Shown: in pieces, positions 29,535-44,400 of the stretch | Layout of the letters: the number at the start of each line of letters is the position of its first letter | Numbering within the stretch: the stretch's first letter is position 1 | Position numbers and translations under genes: made by a program | Origin: Colius striatus | Lineage: Eukaryota > Chordata > Aves > Coliiformes > Coliidae | Assembly (NCBI RefSeq): GCF_028858725.1 | Contig: NC_084772.1 | Location: 19,507,548-19,571,547 of the forward strand | Length of the DNA: 64,000 bases | Direction of reading: 5' to 3' | Notes under the pieces: model-generated | Told to the model about the DNA's origin: nothing | What the model saw: the letters and a program-made list of their open reading frames with translations, nothing else | Database searches by the model: none

Positions 29535-32500
29535 TCAAACAGAAAACTCAGGTCCTCCTTTCTTTGCTCTCAGTACAAGTCGCCTGATTCGAAACCCTGC
29601 AAAAGGATTGATCCACAGGAGTGAAGGCTGACCCCCGAAAACAGATTTCATTCCTTCCCAGCGTAGTCTCCGCTCCCATGTTGGCTTTTCACTCTTCAGT
29701 CTTTCAATCTCCTGCATGTAAACAGACAGGCAGTGACACACTGGAAAGCCCAAAGTTTAGTGATGTCTGACAGCAGTTATCAGAAGTGATGACTATTTTT
29801 CATTCTTGTAACAGAAAGCTAATGAGCTGATTTAGCTTCACCCTGGTATCTATTTAGTAAGGAAGAAATAATGGCTGATTCAGCCCTGTGGGTACAGGGC
29901 AGAGACTTGGAACACAAAATGTGTACGAGAAGGTTGTTCTACCTTTGCCTCTTCCTTCCTCAAACTAAAAGATAAAATGACCAATAAAGCTGATGTTGGA
30001 GGATTTGCAGGTAACAAACCAAGGCTAGAAGTTGTTTACTCAGTTAATGGAACCAAACAATAAGGCTTCCAAGAAGGTTCTTGGAATTACTGCCATTACT
30101 GAAGCAAGGCTTACTCTCCCAGATGCATTATTTTGATGATCATTTTTTGTCCTCCTCATTAACAAAGGCTGGAACATTTTTTCACAGCTACTCTTCAGAA
30201 CAGAAGTGCACTTTTAAACAGCCTCACACACCAAAATTCTGAACAGCCACAAGATTCAAATTCCTTATGTTTCCAGTCAATTATTCATCACAAAAAAGTC
30301 CTCTCAAACCTTAACACTGCACACCTAAGGGCAAGGGAGCTTAAGGTCCAAACTATGGTTATACTTAATAAAGAGTATCAAAGTAGAGGAAAGTGTGAAA
30401 GTTTGACAGTTACTTCCAGTGTAAACCTGAGAAAAGCAGACACTTCTCATGACACATCAGCAGTCTGGGATAGCTGAGAAGCAAAAAGTCCAAACTGAAG
30501 TAAGAAGCTGTGCAATCTCTGTCACTGAACACCTAATTATATAATTTCTGTCAGAAAAGCAAGTAATGCAAGAAGCTCTGTTAGAAAGCAAAGACCACAA
30601 AAGTCCATCAAATCCTTAGAACCTCAGGAAGTAAAAAATTATGAGCTATTTCAGCTTTGGGGGTTCCTCCAAAATAAGAGCCTCCCCTCATGCAAATAAA
30701 CCAATATCTGATCATGTTATAGCATAGAAAAGTAAAGGCCTTTACCGTTTCATCATTGCATATTGAGTGGATTTGGGTGCCAAACATGACTGCAGTGAAA
30801 GTGAGAAACAGAAAACCCTCAAGGCACAAGAAGATCATCAGGATCACAGTTACAGGTGGGGAGAAGTCACTGCATTCTGTGAAAACAATGTATGTAGTTA
30901 GCATAAATATCTATAGAGCACGTTCATGCTGACACATTCACTCTTCAACAACCAGTAATAAAAGCCAAATACTTGACACTGGAAGCAATGTTTCACAGAT
31001 GAAACAAACTTCTAATTTCTAGCAGGGCAGTAGCTTTATTTGCTGCAAGTCAGAGCTCTAAACAAACAACTAAGGGAGTTCAGGAAATTTATTTTCTACA
31101 GGAGCTTCACAGTTGGCTCCAGTAATAGAATGAGGGTGGAACTGGAATGAAGCTTCAGCTGTCATTCACAGAGCTGTGGAGGGGGACACAAAGCCCAGCT
31201 GGCAGCTTCAGGTGATACAGTGCTAAGGTGCAGGTAGTAAATTTTTACTTTGTGGAAAGGGAGTGAGAATGCCTCTGACAGCCACAGCTCTTACAGTGAA
31301 TGACTAAAGGAAGGGGGAAGGGAAGAAATAAGGAGAGAGAGATGGGTAAAAAGGTGTGAAATATTTTGAAGACCTTACTTTAAAAAGATCAAAGAACTGT
31401 AATATTTCATACATGGGGTTAAACAGGTGGAATGTTATGATTTTTCCTTCATATCTGCTAGATTATGACAGTGAAAGTTAAGTATTTGCTTACCAGTCCA
31501 CTGCCCTCGGACACAGGAGAAAAACTGAAACCCACACAGTATGAGCGCATGAGCTGAAATGAGGGCTATATACATCTGCAAGTAAGAGAGAGTGCTTAAC
31601 TTTTGACTGCTGCCATGTCAAAGCAGACATTCGTTTCAGCCAGCCTTCAACACTGCACAGCAAATACACTTTCCTATTTCATTGTTTTAAATTCAGTACA
31701 ATGATGTAAAGCCACACTCTACTTAAGCTTAAATCTAAAGCCATTAAGCAACAATGGAAGGTTAAGGATTAGCTCCCTAAATCACATTTCACTAATTGTT
31801 ACTACATAGAACACGGCAAAATTAAGGCAGCTTAAAATAATAGCACTTTGGAAGATTAAAATGAGCATAAGTAGAAACATCTTCTAGTTTGGTATCTTGC
31901 ATAGAAGGAAAAAAAAGGGACTGGAACATCTTGCATACGAGGAAAGGCTGCAGGAACTGGGGCTATTTAGTCTGGAGGAGACTGAGGGGAGATCTTAGTA
32001 ACATTTACAAATATCTAAAGGGTGGGTGTCAGGAGGTTGGGACATCCCTTTTTTCTATAGTAGCTAGCAACAGGACAAGGGGTGATGGGATGAAGCTGGA
32101 ACACAAGAAGTTCCACTTAAACATAAGAAAAAAGTATTTCCCTGTGAGGTGAGGGAGCCCTGGCACAGGCTGCCCAGAGGGGTTGTGGAGGCTCCTATCT
32201 TGGAGGTCTTCAAGACCCGCCTGGACATGTTCCTATGTGACCTTATCTAGGTGAACCTGCTTCTGCAGGGGGGTTGGACTGGATGATCTCTAAAGGTCCC
32301 TTCCAACACCTACCATTCTATGATTCTATGCAATAACTGTGCCCAGAAGCCATTACTCACCACTAAGCACAACCAAAGTTGTTTTAACCAAGGGAGATTC
32401 AGACTGAGACCTAGTGTTGTTGATATTCACTTACCGTAAACAGAACAAAAAACCTCTGATTTTTCTCCCCCACACAGTTGTTCACCCACGGGCAGTGGTG

Positions 32501-35500
32501 ATCCATCTTTCGAATGCATCGTTTGCAAATGCTGAAGGGAAGGAAAAGAGATTTCTGTTGAGAAACAATATGTGGCATTTCCATGTAGAAAACATGAGCA
32601 TTCGGTGGCCGTAAGACAAGGTGCTGAAATCTTTCCTGACAAACTGCAGACAGTGATTTAGTTGCATTTATTTGAAGAGACTATTTGCTCACTTACAACT
32701 CAGCTACTGGTTGTTAGAAAACCAACTGGGTACGTAAGATATTCCCCATATAGAAGCAATATTAACAGGAGAGTTGCTGCATATTCAAGCACATAATCAA
32801 GCAAATCCAGTAACTTGTTTTAGATGCACTACTGAATGAGCAAAGCTCCAGCTCTTCCTACATTCAGTATTTTAAAAGCCTTTCCCTTCTGGAGAAGGTT
32901 TTCTTAAGACAAAGTAATTGCTTCAAGTTTGTAGACTTTTAAGTTGTAAATTTAGTTTGTGAATTGGAAATAAAACAGAAATTCACATCTTCAAGAGTGA
33001 AATGATCATTCTTGAGGTTTCACCTGGCCATAACGTTCTAAACATAGGCAATCAAAATCTCAACTGAGGAACAGCTTACAGTGTCCCACCTCACTTCCTC
33101 AATGTAAACTGAAAATATTGAAACTATAAGCAGCACACCTTCTTTGCCCACTTGTTAATGAATACTTAAACACTACTGCTCTTTGCTAGCTCTGCCCAGT
33201 TTTCAGTCAAGGTGATTTCCAGAAAGAAAAGTCAAATATTTCAGTACCAGAGAAATGGTACAGTACCAGAGAGCTCATTTCCCTTATATTCAGCTCCATC
33301 TGTAGCCAAAGACTAACAGTTCAAACACTAACAGTTATACAAGAGAAAGACATCACTTGCAACTTGTGTTGAAGATCATCTGTAAATCAATTGCTTAAGT
33401 AATGCTGATATTTTGTTTTCCTAGATTTATAGTTAAGACAGCCACATACTCAAAATGTTCCAGATTTTCCTGCAGAATGTTAAAAAAACCAAGCACTCAT
33501 TTCAGCAGTTACAAAGCCAAATGAGTCTAAAAAAAAATGCAGGCACTGTTATTCAAAATTCTTTGGTTTTAAACATATGCTTATTTAAGTATGGTATCTA
33601 TGAGTGCTGCAGTGACAAGCCACAAAGCAAAGCTAGATGATTGTCACTGAGGTGAGGAAAGGAGTGTCTGTGGGGATGAAAATCAATGTTTCAAGGCATA
33701 AATTATGCATGATGAGGTAATTCAGTAAGGGGCAGAACATACTCCTGTGCAGGTTATATGAGAGAATCCCAAATCTCTCACTGCTCTTCTGAAGCATCTT
33801 TTGCCCTGAGCTATCATAACCCAGCCCCTACATTCTCACTGCCTCTGGTTTTATGGCCATTAAGGATGATTCACTCTCTGATGCAAATTACTTTTTAAAT
33901 AGTGCCAGTTACACACGAAAATCCCAATACCATAACTAAACACCACAAGCATTCTCTAGCACAGAAGAAATAGGTATCACTCAAGAGAACACATTCAGAA
34001 GGCTTTCCAAAAGATTCTCATTTCACAGCCCACTGCCTGCAAGTTCAGCCTCTCTTTAATTTCCCAAGCTCTGTGGAAAGGTGAGCTGACTCCAGTTACC
34101 ACGACCATACACCCTCCTAATGTAACACAGTGTCACTCTGAAAAGAATATTAACGTGCAGTACTGAGTAAAATCACATCCAGATTCAATCATGCCAAACA
34201 CTGGAGGATGTGAGGTGGGCAGGATTCACTTTTGCTCATTCAGTATTTCTCACAAGCCCACACAGAGCTCTCCAAGACATCAGCTGTCTGGAACCCTGCC
34301 TTTCTTTCTAATCTCACACGATTCAAGGAATGCTTCCAGACAAGAAACTTGCAGCAATACTTAGAACAGTGGCTCTGCCTTCTTCCTACCTCCAGCACTT
34401 GTATTCTATCCCTTCCCCTGTCCAACCACAGATATTTATGTAGCAAGAGTTTGGGGAAGTCACTCCTTAGGCACAACACGGGTCATTTTACTGCAACTTA
34501 CAAGGGGAAGGAGCGATATGATAAGGAGATCCAGTAGCTGGGGACAAAGCAAGGTCTTCTCCAGCTCAGCACTGCTGTTGAATGCAGGTGCAATTATAGT
34601 TTTGAAAGAATGGTAACATTCAGAAAGAGACAGCTGATGGTCTATACAACAGAAATTCATAGGAAGACTGAAGCAAACATCTCAGTGATTTGATTCCCCA
34701 CACACAAACACAGGCACTCAGAACAGGCTGGAAAATGACAGCTATGCTCCTTCAGGAAAATGAAATAGCATTCACTCAGGATAAGTCTCTTATGCTGAAA
34801 ATGGTAACTGCTTAGTAAAATCTCAGTTTAATGTACTTCTCTGAGGCCAAACATTCAGCTCTAAATACAAGTTTCTTTTTCCCATCACTAGTATGTATTA
34901 TGAAACCATTTTTTCTTCCTTAAAAGAACTTCTGTTGCAGTGTTGCACAACAATTTTTCATAACTACATCATTAAGAGTCTCTTCTGTTAATAATTTACA
35001 ACTCAAACATGCAGTGTGGCTTTGAGTGTATTTCCCAACAGGAGTCAACTTCAATTTCCATTTTCAAGTCTCTTCTATCAGCAAATTGCCACTTTGACTA
35101 CTTGGGGCTAAGACCATCCTTTTAATGTCCTTGGAATGTGTTTGTAAGCCAATAAAAAGTTTGGCAGTATAATCAAAGCTTCCCCCCCTGCATTTGGTAG
35201 ATTTCTACAGTGCTCAATCTATGGCAAAGAATCAGATTCTGGTGGATGGTTTCCAGCCAGTTTACCTGTCTGTGCAGTATGTATTTGACATTGAAGAAAT
35301 ATTCTTAAGTAAAACAAAGGATTTTTTGGTGAAGTTAACAATAAGGACTAGTAGCATGTATTGCATGGGTAACAGAAACAAAGACAATTAAACCAGACAG
35401 CCAGTTGTTGAGAAAAACATTGACAGTAGGCTTACAAAAGGATAGCACATACATTTTTAGGCTCTGGCTTGGTCTTTCAGATGTTCTAAAGCCAGTTACA

Positions 35501-38500
35501 CAGCTTTTTTGCTCATATGCAGAGTTCAACATAACAAGTCCTCATTTAGGGCTAATTCCACTACTTCCAAATCAGTATATCCTATTAGGACTGGAGATGT
35601 CCACTTTACACAGGTACCTGCAAAGTCTCTATAGGAACCTGCCTAAATCTGAGATGGCAAAACCTGCCAAGATCCAGCCTGCACTCAGCAGAGGCTCTCA
35701 GGTGTCCCTTTGCTGCAGCCCACGAACACAATGCCAGGACATCTGAACTACACAAAGTTGTTCTGGATCCCCAGAGACAAACAACTTATACTCTGCCACA
35801 AGAAAGTAGCTGCCCTGCCTCCATCCTCAGGTCCACCAAGCCCTCAGCCTGGTCATGGTCACATAACACTACCAGAGCAATAAAGACAGTCAGAAGCAAA
35901 CTCCTCGCTCACGAAGGCAGGCCTGTACCTGCATCCATGCAAAAGCTAACCTACACCACAGATAAATGAAGACAATCCTATACGTGACTATTTATACGTG
36001 AAACTTTCTCCTTCACACTCCAGATAGAAAAACCCACTCACATCTGAGAGAAGAACAAGATCTCAGTACTGAGGCTGAGTATTTATAATGCAAACAGCTT
36101 CTCAGCCATAACTTTCACACAGTGACACACACTGAGATATTTAACTTAGAAACCACAAATTTACACAATAATTTGAGAGTCCTGACAAGACTTCAGTCTA
36201 TTCTTTTGAAGGGCACTCAGAGACTTAAATGCAATACACCACACAATTCAGTACACATCACTGCTCACACCTAGAGAGAGAAACATTTCCATACTTATAT
36301 AAGCCTTAATTATGCAGGCATATCTATTTTCAACTCTCACACAATAAACATTACAAATGCATAGCCACAGAGCCTGAAAACTAAAAAGAAAAATGGATCC
36401 ATTTACACTCTCTTCCATAGGGTGGTTAGTTGAAATTATCATCACTTCTGGCCTCATTAAAATGAATCTTCAATAAACAGAAGTGCATTCAACCAATTAT
36501 GCAGACAACTTTGGGAAAAGAACCTGCCACTTCATATGGAACTTCAAAGGACACATTACAAAGAACAGAAGACACAAAGTGATAGTTTAAAACTAAGCTG
36601 TATACTCTTAATTTAAGATTGCAGGAGTCATTTCGTATGTCAGCTTCTATCAGAAGTTTCCTTGAGGCTTTTCCCGTTGTCCTGAATTAGCAACAGCACA
36701 GCACAATAATTAGAATGATGCACAGGAAAAAATAAGACAGTGTTGAAGACATCACAGTTATGATTATTTTTAAGAACTCCAGAGCCTCTTAGTTCTTTCC
36801 TCTCGTGCACATTCATTTTTGGCCATAGTATATTATATTCAAGCAATACTCTCCAATGTATGAATTTGAAAGTTTATTGTACACCAACAGAAACTTGTGG
36901 GGAAACAGTTACCACATAAATATCAAGAACATCATTCCAAGAGCCAATATCCACAACTGCTTTAAAGAAAATCATGACATACCTGCAATGGTGTGCACGT
37001 TCAGGTTTGATACTACAGCACTTTGGACATTTGTAGATCACTTCTCCTGGTTTCAGTTGCAAATTATCCATGTATTCCTTAGTGGCATTTCCTTTGGGTA
37101 CAGCCCCCTGAAATCATTTCAGTTAAAAGACAGAAAGCTTCTTAAATGGTATGAGAGCATTCAAAAATACATTTTACAGGCTTTGTACCAGTCATCTCTG
37201 GATAATTGCTGAAATAAGTTCATTTATTCAAAGATAGTAAGCCATAAGCCAGAACCATTTATAAATGAATAAATTACCTCTGCCTGACCTCAAATTCAGT
37301 TTCATTTCAGCAAGACTCAGCTATGGTCAAGTATTAGCATAATTGTGATAGAACCTACTGTCACCAGCATGCATAAAATGAAGAGGAACTAATTTCTATG
37401 TGCAGATACGAGCACTACAGGTACAATACCTGCTGAAAAGTTACTTTGAATAAGCACTACTAAAAGAGAGTTGATTTTTACAGTAGCTGGTGTTAATTGT
37501 TGTGCCATTCTATTATTAAACTAAGCCATCCACAAAAGTTAAATCAGTAATGACTTAAACATGTTATTTCAACTCTATGAATCCAAGATTTATCCATCTG
37601 TCCCATGTACACAAGTTTTTGAGAATCAACAATCATCCCTTTTCCCCTTATACTCAAGCTTTTAGCTTGGATGCTGGTCAGAGTGAACCATCATTGGCTT
37701 CTTTGTTCTCCATCTAGTATCATTTGCTGCCTTCTGGTACTGGTAAAGTTTGTGTAGCTACATGGCAAACAGTGAAAGGAACTGATCCAGAAGAAAAATA
37801 ACTCATCAAGAAAAGAAATTACTTTTTAGTGATTAGTTCTCTGAGCTGTTCACCACAGAGCCCCATTAGCAGCTGCTTCCACACAAGGAGGAAGAGGACC
37901 AACAGACAGGAAGAGCAAGCAGGACTGCTGCTTCTTGTAACAATATTAATCTAGAGCCACAAGAGATCAGAATCTGACTTCTAATTAGTAAGAAGAAAAT
38001 AGCGGACAGTAGCACTATCACCTTGCTGATTTACAGAGTTAAAGGCCTATCTGTGTCAGGAAGTGATTGTGAAATAAACCACGATGAGAAATGAAAGTGC
38101 AATGGCCTCTGTGTACCAACCCCTCCAGGCCAGCACTTCCTTCACACAGGGATAGCCTTCTCCAGGTCGGCTTAAGTCATCTGCAACACTCTATGACTGC
38201 TTTTAATTAAAAAAACAGCCCACTGGCAATATCATCACTTTACACAGACAACACAGAAGGTTTTGGGAGAGAATTAAGAAACCAGCAAGCATTTCAGACT
38301 CAATTACATTTCCCTACTTAGGCTGAAAGTTTTTGTTGGTTATGGGCTGGAATAACAACCTTTCTTTGTATTGCAAAAGACACAGCCCAAGTTCTGTCAC
38401 AAGTGAACTCTTTAGCTAAGTGACACTTCAAACTTCAGACAGCTGGCCTTTGCAGCTGAGAGTTTCTTAAACACCCAGGTCATATTGCTGAAGTGTATTT

Positions 38501-40149
38501 TGCAATATAAATTCTGGGACTGAAATTAAAATGTCAGTGTAGATGAAAAAGTGTCATCTTGTTCAAGGTACATTTATGCTTATAAAACACACCTTGCATT
38601 CACCTTTTACTAAGGATGACAACTTCTGGCCATGCTTTTAGCATTTTGCTGATAAAACTACATTCTACTTCCAAAACATCTTTCATAGTCTCCAACAGCC
38701 ACCAGTTCCTTTCAATGAAAAGTCTGGTTTTATGGTTATAAGACTAAATTTAATTCACATATGTTTTGAAGCAGTTTATTCCTTTTTTACTTCAGTGTTA
38801 GTTTCTATCACACAGTTGTGTCTTCCATTCTCAGAGTCATCATGAATAGAGCAGAGAAAAAAACCAGTAATGATTCATCTCAATTTCTATCTTGTTTTAT
38901 CCATAAAGAATAACACAGGTCTAAGAAAGACACACAGCTTTACCAGGATGTATTTTTAAGCAATCTGTCCTTAAACCATTAACTTTCTTAGCTGTCCCAG
39001 TCTGTAGAAGTCGTAACACTTCAGCACTGGGTGTGTCAGAAGTAAATCAAAGACCTAGAAAATCATTAACTACAGCACTCTGCTGGCTTTCTGAACACTC
39101 CCATAACTTCTATATACACTGGTACAGCCTCAAAAAACCTGTAGAAAACAGTTGTTTTTCCCCTCACCCCTCTCTACCAAGATTTATTCCCTTAAAAAAG
39201 TAACAGATTTTAGCACAATATAATCTCTTGAACTCTTGAAGGGTAAAAGCCCTAAGAAATGAGTCCTTCCAAGACCTCTCACACCTACGCTGCTCCAATG
39301 TCAGTTCGATGTACATCTACCTTCTCACTGACTCCAAATACCTAAACATAACAATGTCTGAATCACATAGGACAGCACTTCTTACTTTATGCCAATACAC
39401 GACTGAGGTTTTGCAGCATGTCTACCTCTAAAAGTTCCCTCGTGCCATAAATGGAAGAAAAATTTCAAACAATGGAACAGTATGAAGTTACAACTTCTTA
39501 GGAAGTTTTGAAAAATATATCTGACCAAAAAACACAAGAATGAAAAATGAGGACAGAAAAGACTCTGGATAAGCTTAATTAGCTTATTCAGAACTTGGGT
39601 TAATATTTTATGAACTATATTTCTCATGAGCCCACCCCTCCCTGCTCCTGAAGTCAAAAAGTATTTAAGGTTTCTTTGATAGAACACCAGGAAAAGTACA
39701 GATATCATCCTTTCACCTTGAGGGGTTTGAATCTAACGCCGCTTTTCCTAGCAGGAGAAGTGACAACACTTCTCCAAGTTTCTCTGCAGAAGAGAAGGTA
39801 CACGAGAGAACAATCCAAGGTCAAGGAACGCTCGCATACTTACTGGATCAGTTAGCATAGTTCTCAGGTGCGATGACAAAGCTAGTACTGCCAAGCAGTT
39901 AAAGAGAACACCGTTGATCACAGAGTACCAAAAGTCTTTGGAAGGCAGCAACATGACAAAAGTCACTACGAAGTCTGCATAGACAACCAGAAGCCATGTC
40001 ATTATAGCACAGACCATACCGCAGCCATCCCGGATGAACCAAACCCTCTCTGCCATGTCGGCCTCTGAGGAAGAGGAGTCGTAGCTGTCATTTTCAGCAA
40101 GAAGTGGGTGGTGCTCAACATCACGGAATCTGTGCCCTGATGACTGCAT
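29535..40149 (-). CDS. ZDHHC7: Palmitoyltransferase ZDHHC7
   Basis: Six coding exons in transcript order: 40149-39844 (ATG at 40147-40149), 37107-36983, 32531-32435, 31575-31494, 30876-30746 and 29711-29535 (TGA). Together they are 918 bp, or 305 residues, against 308 in human ZDHHC7; the difference fits a shorter serine run after YDSSSS. ZDHHC7 is a Golgi membrane protein S-acyltransferase. The cysteine-rich domain is at about 127-175: KCPKC at 128-132, HHC at 141-143, CKRC at 146-149 and the catalytic DHHC at 154-157, with Cys157 the expected acyl carrier. Four hydrophobic segments are visible, near 45-70, 77-97, 170-197 and 210-235. The PaCCT-type motif NPFAGF starts at 282 and the C-terminus is EFSV. 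The start was chosen because [16 protein letters not shown] matches the family N-terminus; the in-frame ATG at 40177-40179 lies upstream of a splice acceptor, in intron. The gene converges with HNF4B. No coding damage was seen. Confidence 0.96.
31895..32330 (+). mobile_element. CR1 retrotransposon fragment with intact 3' tail
   Basis: It runs from the GAGGAAAGGCTGCAGGAACT block through GGGTTGGACTGGATGATCTC to the perfect terminal repeat ATTCTATGATTCTATG. It lies in a ZDHHC7 intron, antisense to the gene. Confidence 0.92.
32532..36982 (-). other. ZDHHC7: ZDHHC7 intron splitting the cysteine-rich domain
   Basis: It is 4.4 kb of AT-rich DNA between the exon ending AHHC and the one with ICKRC and DHHC. 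I see no repeat element or further exon in it. Confidence 0.8.
37108..39843 (-). other. ZDHHC7: ZDHHC7 intron 2, nothing further seen
   Basis: AT-rich unique-looking DNA between the first and second coding exons. No CR1, LTR or convincing open frame was noticed. Confidence 0.75.
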
Positions 40150-40431
40150 GGTTTTTTGGCCTTGCCCTGCAGGAAGCAAAAGGTATCATTATTATGTATG
40201 ATCAGACTGGAAATACAAGTGGCTCTAGTTTTTTATTTCTGTAGGATAAAACATATCCAAGTTCAAAACTGATTACTTTTTTTAAATTGAAATCTGAGCA
40301 ATTCTATGACTACATGAAGATGAAATATTTCTGTAATCAAAAGACAGGTTTCACCAACAATTTTGTAAGTCATTTACTAAGGCTTACAGTCCCATAAATG
40401 TTATTTTTTTATCATCATATTGGGTTTGAAT

Positions 40432-41414
40432 GTCAAGGTTTTGGTAGCCAGAGTTGCTACGGTGGTGGCTTCTGCGAGCAGCTGCTAGAAGCTTCCTCCA
40501 TGTCTGAGACAGTCAATTCAGGTGAACCCATCGCTGGCCAAGGCTCAGCCCATCACTGACTGTGGTTAAAATATTTCAGAAAAGGGAAAAAAAATAACTG
40601 CTCATCTACAATTGCAACCAGAGAGAATACATGAAAGAAAGCTCTGCAGACACGAAGGCTGGTGAAAGAGGGGAGGAGATGCTCCAGGCACCAAAGCAGA
40701 GATTCCCCTGCAGCTTGTGGTGCAGCTGATGGTGAGGCCCTGCCCCTGCAACCACGGAAGCTATGATGGGGCAGATAACCACCTGCATCCCAGGAAGGAC
40801 CCCATGCTGGAGCAGATGGATGCATCAAAAGGAGGCTGTGACCCCATGGGGAACCCATGCTGGAGCAGTCAGTCTGTTTCTGAAGGACTGCACCCCATGG
40901 AAGGGACCCACGTTGGAGCAGGTCATGGAGAACTGCATCTCATGGGAAGGATGTGTGTTGGAGAAGTTCATGCAGAACTGTCTCCTCTGGGAGGGACCCC
41001 ACACTGGAGCAGGGGAAGAGTGTGAGGAGTCTTTCCCCTGACGAGGAAGGAGAGGCAGAAACAAAGTGTGATGAACTGACCACAACCCCCATTCCCCATC
41101 ACCCTGCGTCACTGAAGGCAATAAGGTAGAGAAAATCAGGACTGAGGTTAAGCCCAGGAAGAAGGAAGGGGTGAGGGTGTGCTAAGATTTAGTTTCTATT
41201 TCCCAGTATCCTACTCTAATTTGACTGGTAATAAATTAACTTCCCCAAGTTGAACTTGTTTTGCCCATGATGGTAATTGCTGAATGACCTTCCTCTCCTT
41301 GTCTTGACCCACGAGCCTGGCATTATATTTTCTCTTCCCTGTCTGGCTCAGGAGGGGAGTGATAAAGTGGCTTTGGTGGGCACCTGGTGCCCAGCCAGGG
41401 TCAAGCCACCACAA
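40432..41414 (+). mobile_element. Solo LTR of an avian endogenous retrovirus
   Basis: The block runs from TGTCAAGGTTTTGG to CCAGCCAGGGTCAAGCCACCACA-type ending, the TG...CA form of LTR ends. Between about 40797 and 41022 it holds four to five degenerate tandem units of roughly 50 bp, each with a form of GACCCCATGCTGGAGCAG. No internal retroviral gene is present, so it looks like a solo LTR. It sits just upstream of the first coding exon of ZDHHC7, within the 5' intron. No clear target-site duplication was seen. Confidence 0.65.
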
Positions 41415-44400
41415 TCATAAAACTCCAATGCTTGACAAAGGGATTTTAGAATGGTTTTATTTCCAGCTGTGACCATAAAACATTCTTCTTGTTTTGTTTT
41501 TTTTATCTCAAGTTAAAATGGCAAAATCTTCATTAAATTACAGTTCATGTCTTGGAGAAAAAAGCAAATTATGGCACCAGACTATCGATTTTTCAAACTG
41601 GTCCAGCAATCCAGGCAATAGCAGATGGAAAAAACAGAATGGAAATAAAGCTGTTCTAATACATTGTTCACAACAACACAGCAAGTCAGAAAGCAGCTAA
41701 ATTTGTTGACAAAAGTGCTATTCTGTTGGAAAAACCCACAAACCTGTTACAAGCATACATTGGATAACTTACAAAATGGTCTCAGATCAGCCCAAACTTA
41801 AACAAATGGTAGTGGTTAAATGAGTATGGCAATAGATTACACAGGTCAGATTTTCAAAGAACACAAATTAATTTCATGAAAACTTTTCTAGGGCTTTGTT
41901 GCTGTTCCAACCTGAAACAAAAACAAGGTGAAGCCTTAATAGCTTTCATGAAAACAAAAATATTTTCCAAACATCTGTAACAAACAAGGATATGCCATGG
42001 TAGAACTGAAGTGCCATCAATAAACAGAAGATGAATCAAAGCTTAAACATTATGCATCAAGAATTCTGTGTTCTAAAAATCATATTGATTCATGCTCTTA
42101 AAGGCCACAGCTGAGAAACTTAAAAGCATTTATATTGATTTATGACAGCCACACAGAAGTCTCCATTTTTGACCCTTATCAACGGTAAGCTAGATATGAC
42201 TGATAGGCATTATGGCACTTAAATATGGGATCCCTTACTTAGTCAAAAAAAGCCAAAGTGACCATTACCAGGTAAAGAGACTCTCACTGAGATAGTTTCC
42301 AAATGAAGTTATGTATTTCTAAAGCCTTTAAAATATTTCCAGTCCTATCTACCAGGAATAATAATAAACAAACACATTCTGCCCCACAAATCTTAATGCT
42401 AGAACTCGGTAGGAATAATCTAAGAGACTGGAAATGAAAACAAGTATATGCAGACTGGAGTGCAGAGATCCAAAAGCAACTTAAAACAGCTAGCTGAGAT
42501 ACTCATAGCACACGGTTAAGTAGCACTTTGGGACATCAGCCACACTATGTGGTCAAGAATTGAAAAACAACTGAAATCTACCTACATGATTAGCAGTGGT
42601 ACATCAAGAACTAGGAAAATCAGCTATTCTTTCATTAAAAAATGGGCATACACAACTTAAGAAATGTTATTGTCTAACTTCTTCCTCTCTCAAAAAGATC
42701 TACAAAAAAAGTATGTACAACAAATATTCAACTAATCCTTGAAGTATATGAAGAGCTGACAAGCCAAGTAAAATTCACACACGCAAAAAATGCCCAACAA
42801 CTGCTCCAAAGAGCCAGACTTCTAAGGAGATAAGTGGCAGTACTGCAGAAACAGTCAAATACAGTGCATTCACGCATTAGTATTTTGTCAAAATATTTTT
42901 GCACTAGCACATTCTGCTTTTGTTAACTCAAATTTAGGGTAAATACAATCAAATTTGCAATGGCAAATGTTTGCTTTTTCCACTTTTCAGTACTGTTTTT
43001 CCCCCAAATATTATCTTTTTGATTTAAAAAGTCAATACATAAGTAATTTGGAATATTTTTTCAAAGAGAATGTCTTTTTTTCTCCCTTTACCAAAGGACT
43101 GTTTAGAACTCCCACTCCTTTGAGACCTCCTGCTGCAAAGATGTCTTGAAGTGTTCGAAAGGAATCAATAAATCAAAACCAGCCTCTCAATTCTGAAACT
43201 TTCTGTAGAACACAAATTTGGAATTCCTATCAGATAAGGTGCAATACTTCAGAAGAAGAAATCTACAATTATTTTTTCAATCAAAGCAAGTTTTCAGTTG
43301 CTTAAATCAACAAGTTACCTTAAATCAGAACAGACATCAAGACTACGGAAGAAAATGAAAATCAATATTTGTGGATGTCATGACAAACTTGAATTTTAGA
43401 TCAACCCTGCAAACAACTCTTTTAGCATATAAATGAAATGGTATAAAACTACTGCATTCATCCTGTTTAACTGTTTAATAACCAAGAAATTTTTAGCACA
43501 ACAGGAAAAAAAAAAGCACATACCTCACAAATGTTTTGTATGTTATTCTGACATCATGTCCCTCCTTTGGGCTATCCTAGGCTATTCACATAGTCATATC
43601 TGATGTAAATCTGAAAAGACATCATCAACAAACTGATTAGTAAAGCGTTCTTGCTTCATCAAGAAAATAGTGTTAAGCAGAAATAATATACATAGCTAGT
43701 GGTACTTTAGAATACACTGCATATGCTTAAAGCAAAAAAGCTTCTGATGAAGAGAAATATGCTTTTACATTAAGCTATAAAAGAACAAACTAAAAAACTC
43801 TAAAGACTGACTCAAGCAACATTACACCTGTCATCTTCACTGTTTTTTTTAAGGTGAGATGGATATTCAGATTTTAGCATTACAAATTAATGTATCCAAA
43901 GACCTACTTTTTTTTTTCCTCTTTACCATTCCTTGATGATTAAGAGAGAGTAAGCAAAAAATAAGAATCTTACTTGATTATCTTCTAAAGCAAGTTTTTT
44001 GGTAGCAGGTTATTAACAATAAGTATATATGACTACTATTATTTTTATAATTCTAATATAACAAGCTATGGGAAATTTAAAATAAAGAAGCTATTAATTC
44101 TAGAATCTGTACCCAAAACAAAATGTCCCACAACTATGCCAAAGGGAATAGAAAGTTCTCCTTGATACAATTATATCATATGTGCAAACAATTACCATGT
44201 AGTCGGTGGTAATACAAATTGGTATAAGGACTGAAATGCTAAGCATAACCTATTCTAATCACACTCAATTTGACAACACAAACATTCCACAATCTCGAAT
44301 CACATTCCTTTCTTTTCACAAGGACATAAGAATCAAATCGATCCAATCAGATTGTATGAAGTGAGCAGCTGCAGTTTTAGAAGTGCAGAAAATTTCTTTT

